In this document: positions 59,251-64,000 of the stretch, piece after piece
Numbering within the stretch: position 1 is the first letter of the stretch
Layout of the letters: each line of letters opens with the position of its first letter
From: Macquaria australasica
Lineage: Eukaryota > Chordata > Actinopteri > Centrarchiformes > Percichthyidae
Direction of reading: 5' to 3'
Assembly: GCA_005408345.1 (NCBI GenBank)
Contig: SEMN01000317.1
Location: 372,001 to 436,000, forward strand
DNA length: 64,000 nt
The notes under the pieces: model-generated
Seen by the model: only the letters and a program-made list of their open reading frames with translations
What the model was told of the DNA's origin: nothing
The model's database searches: none
Program-made: the position numbers and the translations under genes

Positions 59251-62200
59251 TAAATAAATAAATAAATAAAACCTCTGTGTGTGGCCACTTGACAAGCAAC
59301 AAGTACAGAGCTTATACAACACATGATGTATACCGAATTGACCGGCACTTTATCTGAAGGTTTATGGATCCCAGTTAGCTTTAGCTTTAATCTCTATTGC
59401 ATGCAATGCTTAACTACTTGGCTTGTTAATGTTAAATCTTGCTTATTAAACATGGCATAAACATATCTCTGGTTCACTCTGGTTACATAGCAATATGTAG
59501 TAGTATCATATAATTTATATTAAAATAATTATACATAATACATATAAATCAGAATGGTATAGTTAGGCAGCATACAGTATACTGTAGCCCTATAGTAACC
59601 ACCAACCGGACAATTATTAAATTGGCTTAACAGTATGTACTTGTGTGTTGTTCCTTGCAAAGTGCATCATAGCTGCTTGTATTTTGGAATATTTATGGTT
59701 GAGTTGTAAAAATGAACTGTCTCTGTTTCAACATCCTATCAAATCAGGCACATTTGTGACACTGGGCTGTATAAATAAATAACAGACTTGACTATGTGTT
59801 GGTCTATAAATAAGGATGACTGATTTTGAGATTTCCCTTATACAGTGTAAGCTTACTAAACACCTGTGTTAGTGTGACACTAGTGCACTAATAACAGTCT
59901 GCACCATGCTTATGCAAATTATGAATATCACAGATCTTGCAATGACACTTTTATGGGGCAAAATATTCAACTTCTCACTTTCTTTCCATGCCAAGAAAAA
60001 GTAAGTATTTAAAATCAATTTATCTATCTATCATATACACACACACATATCAGCCATGAGAAGGTACAACCATAGACACACCAAAACTCACACTTCACAT
60101 TTTTGCGTGATTTTGCATTGACATCATGTCATGGCTTGAGTCCTAGGAGTGTAACACTATAATATGTTTTATGCTTTGCCTGTAGATATTAACTTTGACG
60201 TGAGTCCTCACACACAAGATTATAGGTAAAACATGTTGCATGCATCCTTAACTGTCATTTTGCCATTGAAATAAAGACAGACTCAAATTACATGTTACGC
60301 TCACGTTACTGTTAATTCAACAAAATGTCTACTGCAGAATAATGTAATACATAATGAGATTTATGACCGACTTTTAACAGATTCCCCTGCGGCTCCTAAA
60401 CTTATCCACAGCCAAGTTGTCTTTACTTTCACTTTCAAAATGAAATGTTAGTGATCCACCTCCACCACCTCCACCCCCCGGTGCACATATTCAACTGACT
60501 AAAGCTGAGACACAAGAGAAAACAAGAAATGTGTATAATGTCCATGTTGTCTTTCCACAGACAACATTTAGTGTAGAGACTGCTGATTCTTGTAAAGAGT
60601 CAGTAATACACTGACTGACCTGACTTACAAATGGCATAAACATTTCTAGTCTTCATCTGGTGCTGTCCTTCCTATTTTATATGAATGACATAGTTGTTGA
60701 TTCTATGTAACTATTTTTCTTTTCCATCTCAAATCATCAGATATTCTTAAGGACACAACCATCCGTTAGTTTGACGGAAAAACAAGGACAGTTTAAGCAG
60801 CCGTCTGTCCTGTTTTCCTGAGATCGAATAAAGGATATCTAAAAAGAAAAGAAATATCCTCCTAATAAATGGCAAAAAAGTTTCATGTATTCCCGTTTGG
60901 CATGTATGCAGAAAAGCCTTGAGCAAAAACGACCATGGCCCTTTGTTGCTAGTTTTAAGTGTACAGTTCAGAAACTTGGCTTTGTCTTCAAACCAGCGCT
61001 CAATTTAGAAATACAAATTAAGAAGCTTGTCCTGAAGATGTTGCCAGTGTCTCACAGAAAAAAAGTTATGTTTTATTTCCTTTGGTCTTTATTTATTGCC
61101 CATGCATACACCTCAGTCACAAATTTATCCATTTCATCAAAGTGTTCCAAAAGATATGAACACTCCAGACTCCACTTTTGAATGCAGCCTTTCTAATGAA
61201 AACTGGCTACTGTAGGAACTGTTAAAATGGTCAAAACACAAACTGTGGTTGGCTACCAGGTTTGAACCTGAGTACAATGCAGTATATTACGTTCATGCGA
61301 CCTACAACAACTGGGTGAGCAGACATAACAAGCATGGTGCTGTTAGTTTGAGGGTGACAAGTGAAAAGTTATATGGATTTCAACTTTTAGTGCCTTGTTA
61401 TTTTCTTTTGGAAAATACTACTAAAATAAAGTTTGCATTACATTGAAGAAACAGTGGCTCAACACATAATACTCTACAGGGATTTGAAATGGCACTTCTA
61501 TATTAAATTGGTGGTAAGTGCAACATCAATTATTTGACAACAGGCCAGACACAAGTAGATTTCCCACAATGACACAAAACATTAACAGAATTTCTTAAGA
61601 GGCATGCATGGCAAATCTTCTTTCACTGTAATGTGTAACTTACCCATTTAGCCACTGCCACAAATTATAAGACCCTGTAGAGGACTTTTTTTGGTGTGGG
61701 TTTTTTGAAGGTTAGCCGTGCCTTAGCAAACCATTTAAGTTATGACATACTGATGCTGAACACTAGTCCTACTAGTCCATCTCGATGAGTAGCAGTCATG
61801 TTTGGTCTGGGATGGGCCCAGAAGTGAAGTCGTTTTTTTTTTTAAAAAGCATCCCAAATTCTTAATCTTTAACAGATAGAAATCACAGGATTTCCTCAAT
61901 AGCCCCTTTTTAGACATACACTTTAATCTCTGTAAAAGTCACTCTTTTACATTCCTCACGTGTGATTAAAAGCAGCGACATTGACATCACTAGAGACTGA
62001 ACATCACAGAATGAAAATATACATTGAATGACCAGAAAAATAAAGACCCCTGTACAATATTAGGCAGTCAAATACTAAAGTACTGCCTTTGTGAAACTTG
62101 TAGTGCTAGTTTGCTGAGGTGGTGGTGTTGTATTGGATTGAATTTCATTGAAATGTATTTGTAATATTTATACAAAGTCTAATAAACACATCCAATAAAA

Positions 62201-64000
62201 TCAAAAACCTCACCTTCAATATATATATATATATATATATATAAAATACTATACATATAATACTAATGAATATTTCACCAAAGTAGAAATAGTATTCAGG
62301 GCAGGACTATTGTACTGGATTGTGCTGCATCTATTTTTCAAGTTAGTGAATGTATAATAATGTAGGAGCAACAGAGAGTGTCCTTTTCCTTTTGCTGCTA
62401 CCTTTCCTCTAGCGCACTAATTTTATCATGAACACATTAATAGTAAAAATCCGACTAAATTAAATAAGATTAAATAAGTAGAATATACATGAGCAACTAC
62501 TCATGTGTTTTTTGAACCCATAGTTTCTGAAATCCACAAACAAGCAAAATAAATGTTGTTGTTTTTTGTATATGTGTGTGTAAAACAACTTGAAGAAAAT
62601 CTAAAGTACGTTAAGTGAAAACATCACAAGTAAACCCGGGAACAAATGTATGAGTCTGTCTGGGGAATTACAGGGTTGTATGTTTGCTGAAAAACAACTA
62701 CTGTAAAATTTCAATACTGAACTCCAATATGTCTCTAAGTGACCATTGTAAACATCTATCAGCACTATACAACTACTTATGATTATTGTACAGCTATAAA
62801 AAACCCCCAGTAACTATCAATAGTGTAGAGTAATGAGTAGCTGTGAGATCTTACCTTGGCAAAATAAGAAAAAAGGAACTTAATTTTAACTCAATCAGCC
62901 GATCCTCATCAGTTTGGGTGATTGCTGGCTGCCACACACACTAGAGAAAAGACACACACGCACACACACAGACAAGCATTGAGAGAAGACAAGTCAGTAT
63001 CAGGTTCTTTGTTTTGCTGCTAGAGTTAATCAGTTAACATGGAATTATAAGACAAATGTCTGGAAGGTAACACAGTCCTCCCTGGGCCTTGTCGTGGAGT
63101 TCTTCACCACTACGCAGTAATCCAATCCATAAAGCACCATCCCTAACCACCCTCTACAGCCCCACAGTAATCCCTTTTAAAGACTGAGACCATACCCTTT
63201 TATCGTTGTTTTTGTTGTCTTAACTGATGTAAGACAGCTCATGATATATTCATAGAGGTAGAAAATGACTTGATTACGCAAAACACAAAGCCATACAATG
63301 ATAACTGTTGTGCAGGAATTACAACAACTTCCTTTTGATTTGTTTACATTTGCATAATACTTCAAAAGTTGTTTGTCAAAAGCTTTTGCTGCAGCCTATT
63401 TCCTTTTTTTTGTGTAAGTTAGGAAATATTGTTGATTTGTGAACACAACTTTTTCAACCAACCTTTTTCACAGCAGACATTTTGACTTATACTGTGTAAC
63501 TAATAACATTAATGATGGCTCTGTTCCATGTAGGCGCGTCAGTGAGCCAGCATGCGTAATATCAGGGACTAATATCAGGTTGGCACTGGCAAACCTAAGC
63601 TGCATGTAGCCATTACTAATGGCATTCACTACCTACGGACGTCTTGTGCTTTTGAATATAGTAAGCAAAATAATGACACATTTATGGCATACAAAAACTG
63701 CAACTGTACAGCACTATATCTTGCTTCAGCCAGTGGGCCTGTGCTCTCAGAGAAGCTCAGGTAGTATAGATCAAAATCCATGCTTGAAAGTAAACTGGAG
63801 CTCTGAGATTTTTCTTTCTATTGTTATTAATTGGCTGAAAGGTCTGATAATTCCTGTACTTCCACTAAAGAGTAATATACTGCTCAATTAACCACTTCCA
63901 CAAATTCTTTTCAGGTCCACCTCTACCTATCTCTACCTATCCCACTGGTCAAAAGTCCTGCTTGGTCATAGCTCATTTTGGCTACCCTGAAGTGACGTTA
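59251..64000. other. Upstream of atxn7: no gene seen
   Basis: AT-rich sequence with a TAAA microsatellite (about 59247-59270) and an AT microsatellite (62219-62243). Open frames such as 60885-61181 (+) have no recognisable domain or splice context. In human the neighbour on this side is THOC7; no exon of it was recognised. Confidence 0.55.
62219..62243. repeat. (AT)n microsatellite
   Basis: Short uninterrupted AT run in the atxn7 upstream region. Confidence 0.9.

Noticed and set aside
60885..61181. 98-codon open frame upstream of atxn7
   Set aside because: No recognisable family, domain or splice signals; AT-rich context where such frames arise by chance.

Overview
The window looks like a chromosome segment from a ray-finned (probably percomorph) fish. 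The genes are intron-rich with GT-AG junctions, AT-rich introns carry long TG, AT and GA microsatellites, and several short DNA-transposon families typical of fish genomes are present. I reconstructed four protein-coding genes exon by exon. In each case the reading phase closes across every junction.

Layout, left to right: (1) the 3' nine-tenths of prickle2 on + (576-13218, entering from an exon off the left edge), encoding a PET-LIM-LIM-LIM planar-cell-polarity protein ending in a CAAX box; (2) a gene-poor, repeat-bearing gap (about 13.9-24.3 kb) that holds a decayed copy of one sugar-transporter exon at about 22.9 kb; (3) an SLC2A-family facilitative sugar transporter on - (24479-29952, first coding exon not found); (4) psmd6 on + (32351-36319, complete, 8 exons, 389 aa), encoding proteasome lid subunit Rpn7; (5) atxn7 on - (39663-59132, 11 coding exons, 956 aa), encoding ataxin-7 of the SAGA deubiquitinase module, with a last coding exon of only five codons plus stop; (6) about 4.9 kb upstream of atxn7 in which I see no gene.

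The order and relative orientation prickle2-psmd6-atxn7 match human 3p14 (PRICKLE2 and PSMD6 on one strand, ATXN7 opposite). The intercalated SLC2A gene is the departure from that arrangement. psmd6 and atxn7 meet tail to tail, with candidate polyadenylation signals about 100 bp apart. The genes do not form a functional pathway: this is an ancient linkage group, not an operon.

Repeats include a broken Tc1/mariner element inside an atxn7 intron, a hAT-like MITE with near-perfect 8-bp target duplications, a two-copy MITE with 3-bp duplications, a five-copy MITE family with ends like AGGGCTGCAACTAATGATT, and two further dispersed repeat families. The most unexplained structure is a 40-bp-arm inverted repeat at 49735-49852 that would fold into a near-perfect hairpin if transcribed on +. 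I saw no clearly novel multi-gene system.
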